The notes: generated from the sequence alone by a model not told the origin. Shown: positions 1-10,889, counted from the first letter of the stretch. The stretch: 64,000 bases of DNA from Staphylococcus gallinarum (GCF_000875895.1 NZ_JXCF01000007.1:558001-622000), one strand, 5' to 3'. Numbers and translations are program-made.

Positions 1-3
1 CCT

Positions 4-1239
4 TTATTCTTTTTTATAACCTTTAATCTCATATTTAGCAGTGTCTTCATTAAAGTTCAATTCAGTTACCAGTGTGTGTTGTTTCAGAAAGTACAAACGA
101 TGGGCATCTGTACTAGCAACATGTTCCTCATAATAACTAAGTATCTGCTTAATTTGATCAAATAATAATTGTTTAACAGCGTCAATATCATTGGAATATT
201 GAGTTGATACATAAACGGAGGGTAAATTGGTTGTCGGTGCGATATCATGATTTAGATCTCTTTTATTAAATATAATAGCTTGTGGAATATGAGCCATATC
301 TAAATCATCTACAATTTGATTCACAGTATCCATTTGACCACGATATTCTGGATGACTACTATCTACAACATGTAATAATAAATCGGCATCTTTCGCTTCT
401 TCTAAAGTTGATTTAAATGCTGCAATCAGTGTAGTTGGTAGCTTTTGAATAAAGCCCACTGTATCTGAAATAATTAAATTAAAACCGTTATTAATCTTTA
501 TTTGTCGTGTCTTAGGATCTAGTGTAGCGAATAATAAGTCTTTCTCATAAGTAGATTCATGTGCTAATTTATTAAACCACGAAGACTTTCCAGCATTGGT
601 ATATCCAACTAAAGCAACTTGAAATACTGCGTTCTGTTCACGTTTATTTCTATAGCGTTCCCGATGTTCAACTACAGTATTTAATTGATGTTTGATTTCA
701 TTCATACGTGTTCTAATATGACGTCTGTCCATTTCTAATTTTGTTTCACCAGGACCTCTTGTCCCAATTCCACCGCCCAATCTAGACAAACTACGGCCAT
801 GCCCTTGTAATCTAGGCATTAAATAATCCAACTGAGCTAATTCTACCTGTAGCTTACCTTCCTTGCTACGGGCTCTTAATGCAAATATCTCTAAAATCAA
901 TTGCGTTCGATCAATAATTTTCACATTAAGTTGACCATTTAATGATTTCGATTGCGCAGTAGTTAATTCATCATTTGTTACAACCACATCTATATCATGG
1001 AATTCTACATAATCTTTAATTTCTTCTAGTTTACCTTTACCAACATAGTATTTATGATCGAAATGTTGTTTATTTTGAGTAAATTGCGCTTGAACATCGA
1101 GTTGACATGTCTCAGATAAAGATGCTAATTCCTCCATCGTTGACGTAAAATTAAATTCATCATCTGTTTGAGCATGTACACCAACTAACACGGCAGTTTC
1201 TAATTGTTCTTCTGTCTTGTGTAACGATTGCTGTGTCAT
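4..1239 (-). CDS. hflX: GTPase HflX
   Basis: Ribosome-associated GTPase of the HflX family, known to bind the 50S subunit and rescue or split stalled and heat-damaged ribosomes in the cytosol. The N-terminal HflX domain (about residues 20-190) includes the glycine-rich stretch GHGRSLSRLGGGIGTRGPGE. The G domain follows with Walker A GYTNAGKSS, DTVGF and NKRD motifs. The product is about 411 residues, normal for the family. A start three codons upstream is possible, but the ATG chosen sits at proper distance from the AGAGGTG site. It is divergent from gpx, with about 100 bp between them for both promoters. The stop codon lies at the very left edge of the window, so the gene is complete. Confidence 0.95.
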   Translation of the reverse strand: MTQQSLHKTEEQLETAVLVGVHAQTDDEFNFTSTMEELASLSETCQLDVQAQFTQNKQHFDHKYYVGKGKLEEIKDYVEFHDIDVVVTNDELTTAQSKSLNGQLNVKIIDRTQLILEIFALRARSKEGKLQVELAQLDYLMPRLQGHGRSLSRLGGGIGTRGPGETKLEMDRRHIRTRMNEIKHQLNTVVEHRERYRNKREQNAVFQVALVGYTNAGKSSWFNKLAHESTYEKDLLFATLDPKTRQIKINNGFNLIISDTVGFIQKLPTTLIAAFKSTLEEAKDADLLLHVVDSSHPEYRGQMDTVNQIVDDLDMAHIPQAIIFNKRDLNHDIAPTTNLPSVYVSTQYSNDIDAVKQLLFDQIKQILSYYEEHVASTDAHRLYFLKQHTLVTELNFNEDTAKYEIKGYKKE

Positions 1240-1343
1240 TACATGCACCTCTTTTCAAAGTTTTCTTTGCTATTCTATCATAGTGTGTATATAAAGACTA
1301 TAGAGACAAATTGTGTTAAATTAAAACTAAGAGGTGAATAAAT

Positions 1344-1817
1344 ATGACGATTTACGATATAGAAGTACAAAAACCAAACGGCGAATCATATAAATTAGCA
1401 GATTATAAAGGCAAAGTAATGTTAATTGTAAACACTGCCAGTGAATGTGGATTTACGCCTCAATTTGAAGGTCTTGAAGCGTTGTATCAGAAGTACAACG
1501 ATCAACCATTTGAAGTTCTTGGCTTTCCATGCAATCAATTTGGCGGACAAGAACCAGGCACAGGTGAAGAAGCAACACAATTTTGCAAAATCAACTATGG
1601 TGTTTCTTTCCCAATGCATGAAAAATTAGATGTTAAAGGTGAAAATCAACACCCATTATTTAAATATTTAACATCTGAACAGAATGGTTTTTTTAATGAA
1701 AAAATCAAATGGAATTTCACTAAGTTTTTAGTGGATAAAGAAGGTAATGTGGTTAAGCGATTTTCACCACAAAAGAAGCCAGACCAAATTGAGTCTGATA
1801 TCGAAGCTTTATTATAA
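1344..1817 (+). CDS. gpx: Glutathione peroxidase family thiol peroxidase (Cys type)
   Basis: Small cytosolic peroxidase of 157 residues with the glutathione peroxidase fold. The active-site stretch [11 protein letters not shown] (about residues 31-41) carries Cys where animal enzymes have selenocysteine, and the Gln/Trp partners appear in [13 protein letters not shown] and [10 protein letters not shown]. Bacterial Cys enzymes of this family usually use thioredoxin or bacillithiol-type reductants rather than glutathione; that is family knowledge and not shown here. It is one of only three plus-strand genes in the window, preceded by an AGAGGTG ribosome binding site and followed by a terminator. 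Staphylococcal homologues are often called bsaA or gpxA. Confidence 0.92.
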   Translation: MTIYDIEVQKPNGESYKLADYKGKVMLIVNTASECGFTPQFEGLEALYQKYNDQPFEVLGFPCNQFGGQEPGTGEEATQFCKINYGVSFPMHEKLDVKGENQHPLFKYLTSEQNGFFNEKIKWNFTKFLVDKEGNVVKRFSPQKKPDQIESDIEALL

Positions 1818-1854
1818 ATTAAATAATCATTTGAGCAACACATCTCAAGCTAAG

Positions 1855-1899
1855 CATCGACAATTGCTATTTCATATAAAGCATAGTCGATGTTTTTTT
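1855..1899 (+). terminator. Terminator of gpx
   Basis: The arms CATCGAC (1855-1861) and GTCGATG (1886-1892) pair perfectly and are followed directly by a run of seven T. The stem sits 40 bp after the gpx stop codon. Confidence 0.85.
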
Positions 1900-2185
1900 A
1901 TGTTTTAGAGAAATGTGTTTTATCAATGCTGTAGCAGTCAATGTGCAATAGATCCGTTACTTAGTTCAATTTAATTATATAATCACTGTTCGTTTATCGA
2001 TATTTATTCCAACATTGGTATTTCACGTAAGCGCAACACATTGGCATACATATACAGCGACAAAAAACTGCCGACAAGTTATTACTTTACCGACAGTTTA
2101 AAAGCTTATTCATTATGTATTGGATTTAATCCCTACATCATCTATTGATAGATAACATCGGTCCAATCGGTTAAATCATTAAAAA
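1900..2185. other. Intergenic region between gpx and hfq
   Basis: No coding sequence is supported here. A weak inverted repeat (AAACTG near 2087, CAGTTT near 2115, with an AAGT/ACTT inner stem) lies about 75 bp past the hfq stop. Read on the minus strand it ends in CAGTTTTTT, so it may be the hfq terminator. The rest is AT-rich with no further structure that I can support. Confidence 0.4.
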
Positions 2186-2398
2186 CTACTCTTCTGAATC
2201 ATCAATTGTGAATGTACTAATTGCATGTTTGTATATCATATGTTCTTTACCTTGAGATAATAAACATACAAGATATTTATCAAAATCAACAATCGTACCT
2301 TTCATTTGGAATCCATTTACTAAAAAAACAATAACTTTTGTTTCTTCAGCTTTAAATTGCCCTAGGAATTTGTCTTGGATGTTTTCTGTTGTATTCAT
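2186..2398 (-). CDS. hfq: RNA chaperone Hfq
   Basis: Sm-like protein of 70 residues that forms a hexameric ring and binds small RNAs and mRNA tails. The Sm1 region (VIVFLVNGFQMKGTIVDFDKYLVCL) and the Sm2 signature with the conserved YKHAIST (about residues 55-61) are present. The C-terminal tail is very short, as in other Gram-positive Hfq proteins. It follows miaA immediately: its ATG lies just 5' of the miaA stop codon, so the two are co-transcribed and probably translationally coupled. The N-terminus (MNTTENIQDK) and several core positions differ from the S. aureus protein as I recall it, one reason for not assigning that species. Confidence 0.93.
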   Translation of the reverse strand: MNTTENIQDKFLGQFKAEETKVIVFLVNGFQMKGTIVDFDKYLVCLLSQGKEHMIYKHAISTFTIDDSEE

Positions 2399-2399
2399 G

Positions 2400-3350
2400 T
2401 TATGTACTCCTTTTATTTATTTGGGCTGAAACCTTTCGTAACATTGATGAAAGTGTGAGTGCTTCTTTGTCTAACCAGATGACATCTAGTTTATTTTTAA
2501 ACCATGTCATTTGCCGCTTAGCATAATTTCTTGAGTGTTGCTTTAATTTTTCCGTAGCTAATTCTATCGTCATTTCATTATGTATGACTGGTACAATCTC
2601 TTTATAACCAATCGCTTGCATGCTTTGACATGATTCGTATCCCTGTTCGACAAGATACTTCACCTCATCTATTAACCCGCGTTCCAACATTATATCAACT
2701 CGGTTATTAATTCTATTATATAATGTTTGACGCGACATTTCTATCCCTAGTAATAATGTATCATAATTTTCTGTATATTGCGCATTTTTCTTACGTGAAC
2801 TTAAAAGTTTTTTTGTTTTTTGGTAATATTCAATCGCTCTAACTACTCTTTTTCTATTATTTGGATGTATAGCTATAGCAGATTCAGGATCAAATTCAGC
2901 TAAGTAGTCATGTAGTGCTTCATTTGACAGTGGCTCTATACTTGCCATTTTTTCTTGTACACACTTGTTATCTGTTTCTGAAATTGTTTCTTCATCTTCA
3001 AATGCATAGTTATGAATCAATGATTGAATATATAATCCCGTTCCCCCTGCGATAATTGGAGTCTTGCCACGTTCTGTAATTTCTGTAATTAATTTTTCAG
3101 CTCTGCTTTTAAACTCATATGCTGAAAATGCTTCATCTGGATTTAATATGTCTATCATATGATGTGGGATGCCTTCCATTTCATCGCTTGATATTTTAGC
3201 AGTCCCGATATCCATATGTCTGTACACTTGCATTGAATCACCGCTAATAATTTCACCATTAAATTGCTTTGCCAATTCAATACTAAATTCAGTCTTACCA
3301 ACTGCTGTTGGACCGACTAAAACGATGATAAATGGTTTAGTATTTACCAC
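2400..3350 (-). CDS. miaA: tRNA dimethylallyltransferase MiaA
   Basis: Transfers a dimethylallyl group to N6 of A37 in tRNAs that read UNN codons, the first step of ms2i6A synthesis. The MiaB gene that completes the modification is at 16981-18522. The P-loop GPTAVGKTEFS (about residues 12-22), GDSMQVYR, the GGTGLYIQSL stretch and the C-terminal RQMTWFKN motif are all visible. The product is 316 residues, normal length. The start codon is GTG behind an AGAGAGTG-type site. It forms an operon with downstream hfq, separated by only one base. Confidence 0.95.
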   Translation of the reverse strand: MVNTKPFIIVLVGPTAVGKTEFSIELAKQFNGEIISGDSMQVYRHMDIGTAKISSDEMEGIPHHMIDILNPDEAFSAYEFKSRAEKLITEITERGKTPIIAGGTGLYIQSLIHNYAFEDEETISETDNKCVQEKMASIEPLSNEALHDYLAEFDPESAIAIHPNNRKRVVRAIEYYQKTKKLLSSRKKNAQYTENYDTLLLGIEMSRQTLYNRINNRVDIMLERGLIDEVKYLVEQGYESCQSMQAIGYKEIVPVIHNEMTIELATEKLKQHSRNYAKRQMTWFKNKLDVIWLDKEALTLSSMLRKVSAQINKRST

Positions 3351-3374
3351 TAATATTCACTCTCTCTTTTTATT

Positions 3375-4310
3375 TTACTTTGTATTGTCATACTTTTTCA
3401 AAATCTGCTTTTCAATCCATTCATACATATGTTGCCATGTTTGTGTATAACCTTCTTCAAATAAAATTTCATTTCTCTTGAATTTATACAATTGGACTGT
3501 CACATGATTTAATCCGCCCTTTTTATAATATTTTCCTAACTGACGAATGCCTTCTCCGCAATTACCTAATGCATCCTCTTTGCCTGAGATTAATAACACT
3601 GGTAAATTTTGATTCATTTGCTTAATATTTTTTATTTTACTCGTGCGTCTTGCTTGTCGCATTGTATCATAAATTATTTGATTTGATACTAAATAGCCTG
3701 CATTAGGATCGTTATTATATGCTTCAACTTCTGAATCTGTACTTGAAATCCAATCAAATTCTGTTTGTTGCGCATCGATTTTCTTATTGAATGTACGATT
3801 CATTAAATTGTTTAACCACTTCAATTTACGTCGTTTACCACAAATAATCGTGATTAATTTTAATAATGAGGATAATAATAAACCCATCCCCTTATTATGC
3901 TGCAATGTTCCCGTTAGGATGAGCCCTTGTAATGATAAAGGGTATTTTTCGGAAAATACACGAGCCACAATCGATCCCATTGAATGACCAATAACAATAT
4001 AAGGTATATTATTATAATTTGTACAAACAGTCTGAGCAATTTCATAAGCATCTTCTGCAAGCTGTTCAATTGAATCAAAATGTCCACGCTCATTATCTGC
4101 AATATTTATACCATGACCTCTATGGTTATGTCTGAGCACATCATAACCTTGTTGATTTAAAGAAGCGACTAAGCGGTCATATCTATCCATATAATCTGCC
4201 ATACCATGAAACAAATGTATTACACCTATTGTTTGTTGCTTAGCTTTATCTAATTTCACATCAATCATTTTCCCGTCAGAAACTGTGATTTTAAATTCTT
4301 TTAAATTCAT
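3375..4310 (-). CDS. Alpha/beta hydrolase, lysophospholipase-like (serine aminopeptidase S33 type)
   Basis: Predicted cytosolic serine hydrolase of about 311 residues. The oxyanion region HLFHGMADYMDRY, the nucleophile elbow GHSMGS, and later the acid-containing LLISGKEDALG and a His in the C-terminal part (QTWQHMYEW) form a credible catalytic triad. The family includes monoacylglycerol lipases and lysophospholipases (PldB-like), but the substrate cannot be read from sequence. The start is chosen at an ATG preceded by GGAGGCAG, six codons into the longest open frame. It lies between glpD and miaA, with a terminator-like hairpin upstream separating it from glpD. A link to glycerolipid turnover is suggestive only. 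Confidence 0.8.
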   Translation of the reverse strand: MNLKEFKITVSDGKMIDVKLDKAKQQTIGVIHLFHGMADYMDRYDRLVASLNQQGYDVLRHNHRGHGINIADNERGHFDSIEQLAEDAYEIAQTVCTNYNNIPYIVIGHSMGSIVARVFSEKYPLSLQGLILTGTLQHNKGMGLLLSSLLKLITIICGKRRKLKWLNNLMNRTFNKKIDAQQTEFDWISSTDSEVEAYNNDPNAGYLVSNQIIYDTMRQARRTSKIKNIKQMNQNLPVLLISGKEDALGNCGEGIRQLGKYYKKGGLNHVTVQLYKFKRNEILFEEGYTQTWQHMYEWIEKQILKKYDNTK

Positions 4311-4592
4311 AATCTGCCTCCAAACCATGAAAGTTTTAAAATAGTCTTTACTAAATAATATACCCTCTTACGAAACCACTATCAAATAGCAAACAACATT
4401 ATTATCATATTATATTTTGAGCATATCTACTTATAAGCTTTATTTAATTTACATAATTTTTTTATAATCAACTCATATCTACAGCTATACAATTTATTAT
4501 TTTCACTGTAGTTTAGAACAACACCAGCCTTTACTTTCGCAAATGATGATTTATAAATGAAAAACCATTAACGCATTTATCATAAATAACAC
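4311..4592. other. Intergenic region upstream of the hydrolase
   Basis: AT-rich stretch between the hydrolase gene and the glpD terminator. It presumably carries the hydrolase promoter. I see no coding sequence, repeat or RNA gene in it. Confidence 0.5.
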
Positions 4593-4637
4593 AAGAGACC
4601 TACCAGAATTTCTATAATTCTGATAGGTCTCTCTTTA
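4593..4637 (-). terminator. Terminator of glpD
   Basis: A long hairpin: AGAGACCTAcCAGAATT on one arm and AATTCTGaTAGGTCTCT on the other, with a short loop. The arms are complementary apart from one base. It lies about 50 bp past the glpD stop; T-richness on the minus side is modest. Confidence 0.75.
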
Positions 4638-4684
4638 ACTCAGTTATAAAACAATAGTGCTTTTATAAGAATGATAATACTTTA

Positions 4685-6358
4685 TTATTCTTTTTCAGCT
4701 GGTTGTTCATTACCTGTTTGTGCTTCTTCTAAAGCAACATTCAATTCTTTAGTATAAAGTTGTTGTTGAACAGTAGAATAACCTAATAATCCAGCCATTA
4801 CACTTATCACTTGGTCTTTATAATTAATAACGTCATCAATTTTGAAGTAAAGTTTACCAGTACGACGTACAAAGAAGTCAGTTGGACGATAAACCATTTC
4901 ATTTTGAATTGAGTAGATTAACTCAGTATAAATATCTAATGGTAAACCTGATTCTTGGTATTGTGCTGTTTGTGCAATTTTAAATAATTCTTCAGCATTT
5001 GAACCGTATTTTGAAGCAAAGTGACGTGCAGTTGCTTCATCAATTTGGTAAGCTTTTGCTTCTTCTACCTTTTGATTAATAAAGTTTTCGAAGTTTTGAC
5101 TACCACCAACATCTCCACCTGAGATTGTTAAGTTTTTAGTTGCACAAGGTTTGAATTTCAAACCATATTCTGATTTCAAGCGTTTTGATAATAAGTCTAC
5201 AATTTCAAGTGCCATGTGACGGTAACCAGTTAATTTACCACCAGCAATTGTTAATAGACCAGATTTACCTTCCCAAACTTCATCTTTTCTTGAAATTTCA
5301 GAAGGGTCTTTGCCTTCTTCTAAAATTAATGGACGAATACCTGCCCATGATGATTCAATATCTTCATCTTTAACATCTACATCTGGGAACATGTAGTTAA
5401 TCGCATCGATTAAGTAATCTCTATCTTCTTGTGTTGCAAGTGGTGTTGTTTTGTCATTGTTGTAGAAAGTATCTGTAGTTCCTACATATGCTTTACCTTC
5501 ACGTGGAATAGCAAAAATCATACGACCGTCTTTTTCAGTGTCGAAATACACTGCTTGACCTAATGGGAATTTAGATTGATCAATAACAATGTGTACACCT
5601 TTAGTTAAACGTAATTGTTTGTTATTTCTAGCGTAATCACCACTACGTACTTCATCAACCCATGGACCACTCGCATTAATCACTTTTTTAGCTTTAATTG
5701 GGTAAGTTTCACCAGTGATTTGATCCTCAACATGAATTCCATTTACTTTTTCATTTGAGTCATAAGTGAAGTGTACAGATTTTGTATGATTAATAACTGT
5801 AGCACCTTTTTCAACGGCACGTTTCATAACTTCAATTGTTAAACGCGCATCATCTGTTCTATATTCAACATATGTACCGCCACCTTTAAGACCATCTTTT
5901 TTAACAAGTGGTTCTTTTTCAAGTGTTTGTTTAGAATTTAACATTTTTTTACGTTCTGATTTTTTTACGCCTGCTAAAGTATCATACATTGTTAAACCGA
6001 TTGAAGTTGTGAACTTACCGAATGTGCCACCTTTGTGCATTGGTAATAACATACGTTCTGGAGTTGTAACGTGTGGACCATTTTCATAAACGATAGCACG
6101 TTCACGACCAGTTTCAGCAACAACGCCTACTTGTAATTGTTTTAAATAACGTAAACCACCATGTACTAATTTAGTTGAACGTGAGCTTGTACCTTGTGCA
6201 AAGTCTTGCATTTCAACAAGAGCTACTTTCATACCTCTTTCACTTGCGTCTAATGCTATACCTGCTCCTGTGATTCCGCCACCAATGATGACTACATCAT
6301 AAGAGTCATTTTTTAAATCTTTTGTAATCTGTTCTCTTTTCAATGTTGATAAACTCAT
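4685..6358 (-). CDS. glpD: Aerobic glycerol-3-phosphate dehydrogenase
   Basis: Membrane-associated FAD flavoprotein that oxidises sn-glycerol 3-phosphate to dihydroxyacetone phosphate and passes electrons to menaquinone. The N-terminal Rossmann motif [20 protein letters not shown] (about residues 22-41), the [13 protein letters not shown] stretch and the second FAD segment with [11 protein letters not shown] are present. The C-terminal DAO-C domain completes a 557-residue protein, normal for Bacilli. It is the third step of the glycerol route after GlpF and GlpK, and its leader carries its own terminator, fitting GlpP control separate from glpFK. Confidence 0.96.
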   Translation of the reverse strand: MSLSTLKREQITKDLKNDSYDVVIIGGGITGAGIALDASERGMKVALVEMQDFAQGTSSRSTKLVHGGLRYLKQLQVGVVAETGRERAIVYENGPHVTTPERMLLPMHKGGTFGKFTTSIGLTMYDTLAGVKKSERKKMLNSKQTLEKEPLVKKDGLKGGGTYVEYRTDDARLTIEVMKRAVEKGATVINHTKSVHFTYDSNEKVNGIHVEDQITGETYPIKAKKVINASGPWVDEVRSGDYARNNKQLRLTKGVHIVIDQSKFPLGQAVYFDTEKDGRMIFAIPREGKAYVGTTDTFYNNDKTTPLATQEDRDYLIDAINYMFPDVDVKDEDIESSWAGIRPLILEEGKDPSEISRKDEVWEGKSGLLTIAGGKLTGYRHMALEIVDLLSKRLKSEYGLKFKPCATKNLTISGGDVGGSQNFENFINQKVEEAKAYQIDEATARHFASKYGSNAEELFKIAQTAQYQESGLPLDIYTELIYSIQNEMVYRPTDFFVRRTGKLYFKIDDVINYKDQVISVMAGLLGYSTVQQQLYTKELNVALEEAQTGNEQPAEKE

Positions 6359-6389
6359 AAACCTAGCGCCTCCTATAGATAATAAAAAA

Positions 6390-6438
6390 AGAGAGACCTA
6401 TCCCATACATATATAAATTGTACGAACAGAATCTCTCA
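6390..6438 (-). promoter_or_regulatory. glpD leader terminator, likely GlpP antitermination target
   Basis: On the minus strand GAGAGA (6432-6437) pairs with TCTCTC (6391-6396) across about 35 bases and is followed by a run of seven T before the glpD ribosome binding site. A terminator in the leader, between promoter and gene, is the arrangement known for B. subtilis glpD, where GlpP bound to glycerol 3-phosphate prevents termination. The glpP gene is in this window. Confidence 0.75.
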
Positions 6439-6469
6439 TTTCTCATCTTGATATTATTAACTTACCCAC

Positions 6470-6475
6470 ATTGTA
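6470..6475 (-). promoter_or_regulatory. Candidate -10 box of the glpD promoter
   Basis: Minus-strand TACAAT located about 30 bases upstream of the leader hairpin. The -35 is weak (TAGACG or TTAGAC, 18-19 bases upstream), which would fit activator dependence or weak basal transcription. Confidence 0.45.
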
Positions 6476-6504
6476 GCATAAATAACTACAATACGTCTAA
6501 TTTT

Positions 6505-8031
<1,527 letters not shown>

Positions 8032-8146
8032 TTATTGTTGTCTGAATATATGCTAAATATGTTTATGACTTCATCTCAAAGTTACACATTATTACCCAAT
8101 ACCCACAACGGTTTAGCTCAAACTTTTAAAAATTTGCAACATAAGA

Positions 8147-8174
8147 CCTGTCTATATCAATAAATATAAACAGG
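8147..8174 (-). terminator. Weak hairpin between glpF and glpK
   Basis: Arms CCTGTcTATAT and ATATAaACAGG pair around a six-base loop just past the glpF stop. The minus-strand tail is TCTTATG without a strong T run, so it may lower read-through or act as an mRNA processing or stability element instead of a full terminator. Confidence 0.45.
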
Positions 8175-8189
8175 ACAAATTTAAAACTT

Positions 8190-9008
8190 TTAATAAATAG
8201 ATTCAATGCCTTTTGCATCTTTACCTTTATTTAATACTAGTCCAAGAACAATTGTAACAATTAATAAGACAATTGCAACAACAGACATCGCATCAAAAGC
8301 ACCTTTATAGAATAATCTATAAATAACAGCACCCATCATACCACCAGTAATAGGACCAAGAACTGGTACAATTGCATATCCCCAATTTGATTTTCCTTTA
8401 CCGGCAATTGGTAAAATTGCGTGCGCAATACGTGGACCTAGGTCACGAGCAGGGTTGATCGCATAACCTGTAGGACCACCTAAACTTAAACCGATAGCAA
8501 TGATTAAGCCACCAACGATTAAAGGATTTAAACCGTCAGCTATTTTGTTCATACCAATATATAATAATGCTAAAGTTAAGATTGCTGTTCCGATAATTTC
8601 ACTGATAAAGTTTGCTAAATAGTTCTTAATTGCAGGAGCAGTAGAAAATACGCCTAATTTAGCTCCTTTATCCTCTGTAACTTTCCAATGTGCTAAATAA
8701 GTTAACCAAACTAAAACGCCACCAAAAATACCACCTAGAATTTGACAAATGATATAACCTGGTACCATAGACCAACTTAATGCGCCATCCATGGCAAATG
8801 CAAGTGTTACTGCTGGATTTAAGTGTGCACCAGAAATATTTCCAACTGCATAAGCACCCATCGTTACCGCAAGCCCCCAACCTGCAGCAATGACGATCCA
8901 ATCAGCACCATTACCATTACTTCGCTTTAAGTTAACGTTTGCACAAACGCCACCCCCAAACAAGATTAGTATTGCTGTTCCCAAAAATTCAGCAAAATAT
9001 ACATTCAT
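8190..9008 (-). CDS. glpF: Glycerol uptake facilitator (aquaglyceroporin)
   Basis: Membrane channel of the MIP family that lets glycerol diffuse into the cell. Both pore signatures are present in aquaglyceroporin form: HLNPAVTLAFA in the first half and YAINPARDLGPR in the second, with six hydrophobic helices. The start is the ATG directly behind AGGAGG, giving about 272 residues; the longer open frame begins with a TTG inside the leader hairpin tail and is not credible. It is the first gene of the glpFK unit and is preceded by a promoter with a cre box and a terminator-containing leader. Confidence 0.95.
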   Translation of the reverse strand: MNVYFAEFLGTAILILFGGGVCANVNLKRSNGNGADWIVIAAGWGLAVTMGAYAVGNISGAHLNPAVTLAFAMDGALSWSMVPGYIICQILGGIFGGVLVWLTYLAHWKVTEDKGAKLGVFSTAPAIKNYLANFISEIIGTAILTLALLYIGMNKIADGLNPLIVGGLIIAIGLSLGGPTGYAINPARDLGPRIAHAILPIAGKGKSNWGYAIVPVLGPITGGMMGAVIYRLFYKGAFDAMSVVAIVLLIVTIVLGLVLNKGKDAKGIESIY

Positions 9009-9033
9009 TGAGATTCCTCCTAAAAAAGACAAA

Positions 9034-9091
9034 GAGACTTCTACAATAGTTTCCAGTTGTGAACCACCGGTCTAAGTACTGTAGAAATCTC
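9034..9091 (-). promoter_or_regulatory. glpF leader terminator, likely GlpP antitermination target
   Basis: On the minus strand the arm near 9077-9091 (GAGATTTCTACAGTA) pairs with the arm near 9034-9048 (TATTGTAGAAGTCTC), with two mismatched positions, followed by TTTGTCTTTTTT directly before the ribosome binding site. It stands between promoter and gene, as required for GlpP-mediated antitermination. A similar leader precedes glpD. Confidence 0.75.
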
Positions 9092-9122
9092 CCATCTCTG
9101 TTCTAATTATTAACTTAACTTT

Positions 9123-9152
9123 ATATTACACTTATTTTGTAAGCGTTGTCAA
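9123..9152 (-). promoter_or_regulatory. glpF promoter
   Basis: Minus-strand -35 TTGACA (9147-9152) and -10 TAATAT (9123-9128) are separated by 18 bases. Both boxes are close to the sigma-A consensus, and the spacing places the start of transcription about 100 bases before the glpF ATG, leaving room for the leader hairpin. Confidence 0.75.
9138..9151. promoter_or_regulatory. CcpA catabolite-responsive element (cre) at the glpF promoter
   Basis: The plus-strand sequence TGTAAGCGTTGTCA fits the Gram-positive cre consensus (TGWAARCGYTWNCW form) at every defined position except possibly one wobble. It overlaps the -35 box and the spacer, so CcpA binding would block RNA polymerase when preferred sugars are present. 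Confidence 0.75.
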
Positions 9153-9179
9153 CTAAATTTTGTAACTAATTTGACACAA

Positions 9180-10214
9180 TTAGTTACGGGATACAGTAGA
9201 CTCCAATAATTTAAATATTTTGTTTTTGCAATCGATTTCACCATACAATCCATAAGGTAGTATCATTTTCGGTTCATTATGGCCAAATGATAAATTGTAT
9301 AAAATTGGAATATCTTGATTATTACTTTGTTTGATTCGTTTAATAAATGCATTTTTATAACATTCATAATTGCGATTGAGATATGGTTTACCTATTATAA
9401 TTCCTTCAATGGCTGCAAGCACCTCATCGGTAAGTATTACGTTTATTGCTTTAGTTATCATTTCAAGTGACGGCACTATTTCAGATGTTTCAAGAAATAA
9501 AATTGTACCCCTTAGTCGTTCTACAATTGGGTAAATATCGTCATTAACCACTTTTAATAAAGTTTCTAAATTACCACCAAATAATTTACCTCTTGCTGTG
9601 CCTTTACCGTTTAACACTTCATAATTATGATTCGGCATTATCCCCCTTCTCATTTTGCCCTTAGCACTTCCCCAATCACCACTGTTCGTTCTAATGTATT
9701 TTGCTGGATAAATATTGTGTGAATCATGCGTTTCAAACCAACAGTGTTTGATATGTTGAATTGTATATTCATCCATCGTTCCATTTTCGGCAAAGTCTGT
9801 TAGAAGTGCTGGACCGTAATAACTCACTATACCCATTTTATAGAATAATAAATGCAGTGAAGTTGTATCAGAATAACCACTAAATATTTTAGGATATTTT
9901 TTAATATTTTGACTATTAATAAATGGAATTATCGTATGTGCATCATCCCCACCAATACAATTAATAATACCTTTGATTTCAGGATCAACCAATGCCTCAT
10001 TTAAATCTGCAGCTCGGGCTTCAGGATGTTCTTTTAAATATCGACTACCTTTCAGTGCATTAGGCATCACTTTAACTTGCAAGCCAAATATTTGTTTTAA
10101 GTTATTTATACCCTGTAAGGTTCTCAAAATATATTGATGATCACCCGCTATACCTGATGACAATGAGACAATTGCAACCGTATCACCTGATTTAAGTCGT
10201 GATGGTTTAATCAT
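9180..10214 (-). CDS. S66 family peptidase (LD-carboxypeptidase / MccF-like)
   Basis: Cytosolic serine peptidase of 344 residues. The S66 family includes LD-carboxypeptidases that trim murein tetrapeptides and MccF-type enzymes that cleave peptide-nucleotide toxins. The nucleophile lies in FSGYSDTTSLHLLFY (about residues 109-123). Later FLETSEIVPSLEM gives a candidate catalytic Glu, and SFGHNEPKMILPYG the His. The N-terminal GDTVAIVSLSSGIAG is typical. The start ATG follows GGAGGTGATTAT. It lies between glpP and glpF and is set apart from glpP by a strong terminator, so it has its own promoter. Which substrate it uses cannot be told from sequence. Confidence 0.85.
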   Translation of the reverse strand: MIKPSRLKSGDTVAIVSLSSGIAGDHQYILRTLQGINNLKQIFGLQVKVMPNALKGSRYLKEHPEARAADLNEALVDPEIKGIINCIGGDDAHTIIPFINSQNIKKYPKIFSGYSDTTSLHLLFYKMGIVSYYGPALLTDFAENGTMDEYTIQHIKHCWFETHDSHNIYPAKYIRTNSGDWGSAKGKMRRGIMPNHNYEVLNGKGTARGKLFGGNLETLLKVVNDDIYPIVERLRGTILFLETSEIVPSLEMITKAINVILTDEVLAAIEGIIIGKPYLNRNYECYKNAFIKRIKQSNNQDIPILYNLSFGHNEPKMILPYGLYGEIDCKNKIFKLLESTVSRN

Positions 10215-10253
10215 ATAATCACCTCCACTTTTAATTTAATTACTAATTTAAAA

Positions 10254-10304
10254 ACGGTTATAGCGATAATAATTGCATAATTACAATATTATTGCTATAA
10301 CCGT
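10254..10304 (-). terminator. Terminator of the mutS-mutL-glpP unit
   Basis: Long hairpin with arms ACGGTTATAGCgATAAT and ATTATtGCTATAACCGT, with further pairing inside. On the minus strand it ends in CCGTTTTTAAATTAG. It lies about 40 bp past the glpP stop. Confidence 0.85.
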
Positions 10305-10343
10305 CAACTTAATTCTTATATAATTTTTTTAATATATCTATAA

Positions 10344-10877
10344 CTACCATAAATCTCTATCACTCGTAGTAATATATTTAGCACCGTGCTCCACTGCAAC
10401 ATTAACCTCATCTACATCGTTAATTAATCCACCCGCAATGACTTGTGTATTCGTTTCTTCGTTAATAATTTGAATTGCTTTGGTGGCAACTCCAGGTAAT
10501 ACCTCAACATAATCAGGTTCAACACGCTTAATCAAATCAATACTTCTCGATAATGCTTGACTATCTAGTATAAACACTCTAAATACAGTTGTAGTATTTA
10601 ATGCTTTGGCCTTATTAATTACCTTTGTCTTGGTAGATACAATACCTTTCGGATGATAATGCTGGATTAAATATTCACATGCAAATTCATCATGACTCAT
10701 ACCTTTTATTAAATCAATGTGGATATAAGTTTCAATTTTATTCTTTTTCAATAGATCCATAATACTCTTCAAATGACCAATATGTGTATCTAACAATACA
10801 CATTCTTTATAATCTGTTTTTGTCAGCTTTTCTAAGTCTTTCATCGAACGAATTGCTGGTAAAATATGTGGTTTCAA
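10344..10877 (-). CDS. glpP: Glycerol uptake operon antiterminator GlpP
   Basis: RNA-binding regulator of 177 residues, family G3P_antiterm. In B. subtilis GlpP binds glycerol 3-phosphate and then the leader mRNAs of glpFK and glpD, preventing termination. The TIM-barrel-like phosphate-binding pattern is seen in VEVLPGVATKAIQ and VIAGGLINDVDEV. The start is TTG behind a strong TAGGAGG. It follows mutL by 12 bp and is read from the mutS-mutL transcript, with a terminator directly after it. Both predicted target leaders are in this window (9034-9091 and 6390-6438). Confidence 0.93.
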   Translation of the reverse strand: MKPHILPAIRSMKDLEKLTKTDYKECVLLDTHIGHLKSIMDLLKKNKIETYIHIDLIKGMSHDEFACEYLIQHYHPKGIVSTKTKVINKAKALNTTTVFRVFILDSQALSRSIDLIKRVEPDYVEVLPGVATKAIQIINEETNTQVIAGGLINDVDEVNVAVEHGAKYITTSDRDLW

Positions 10878-10889
10878 GCCACTAACCTC

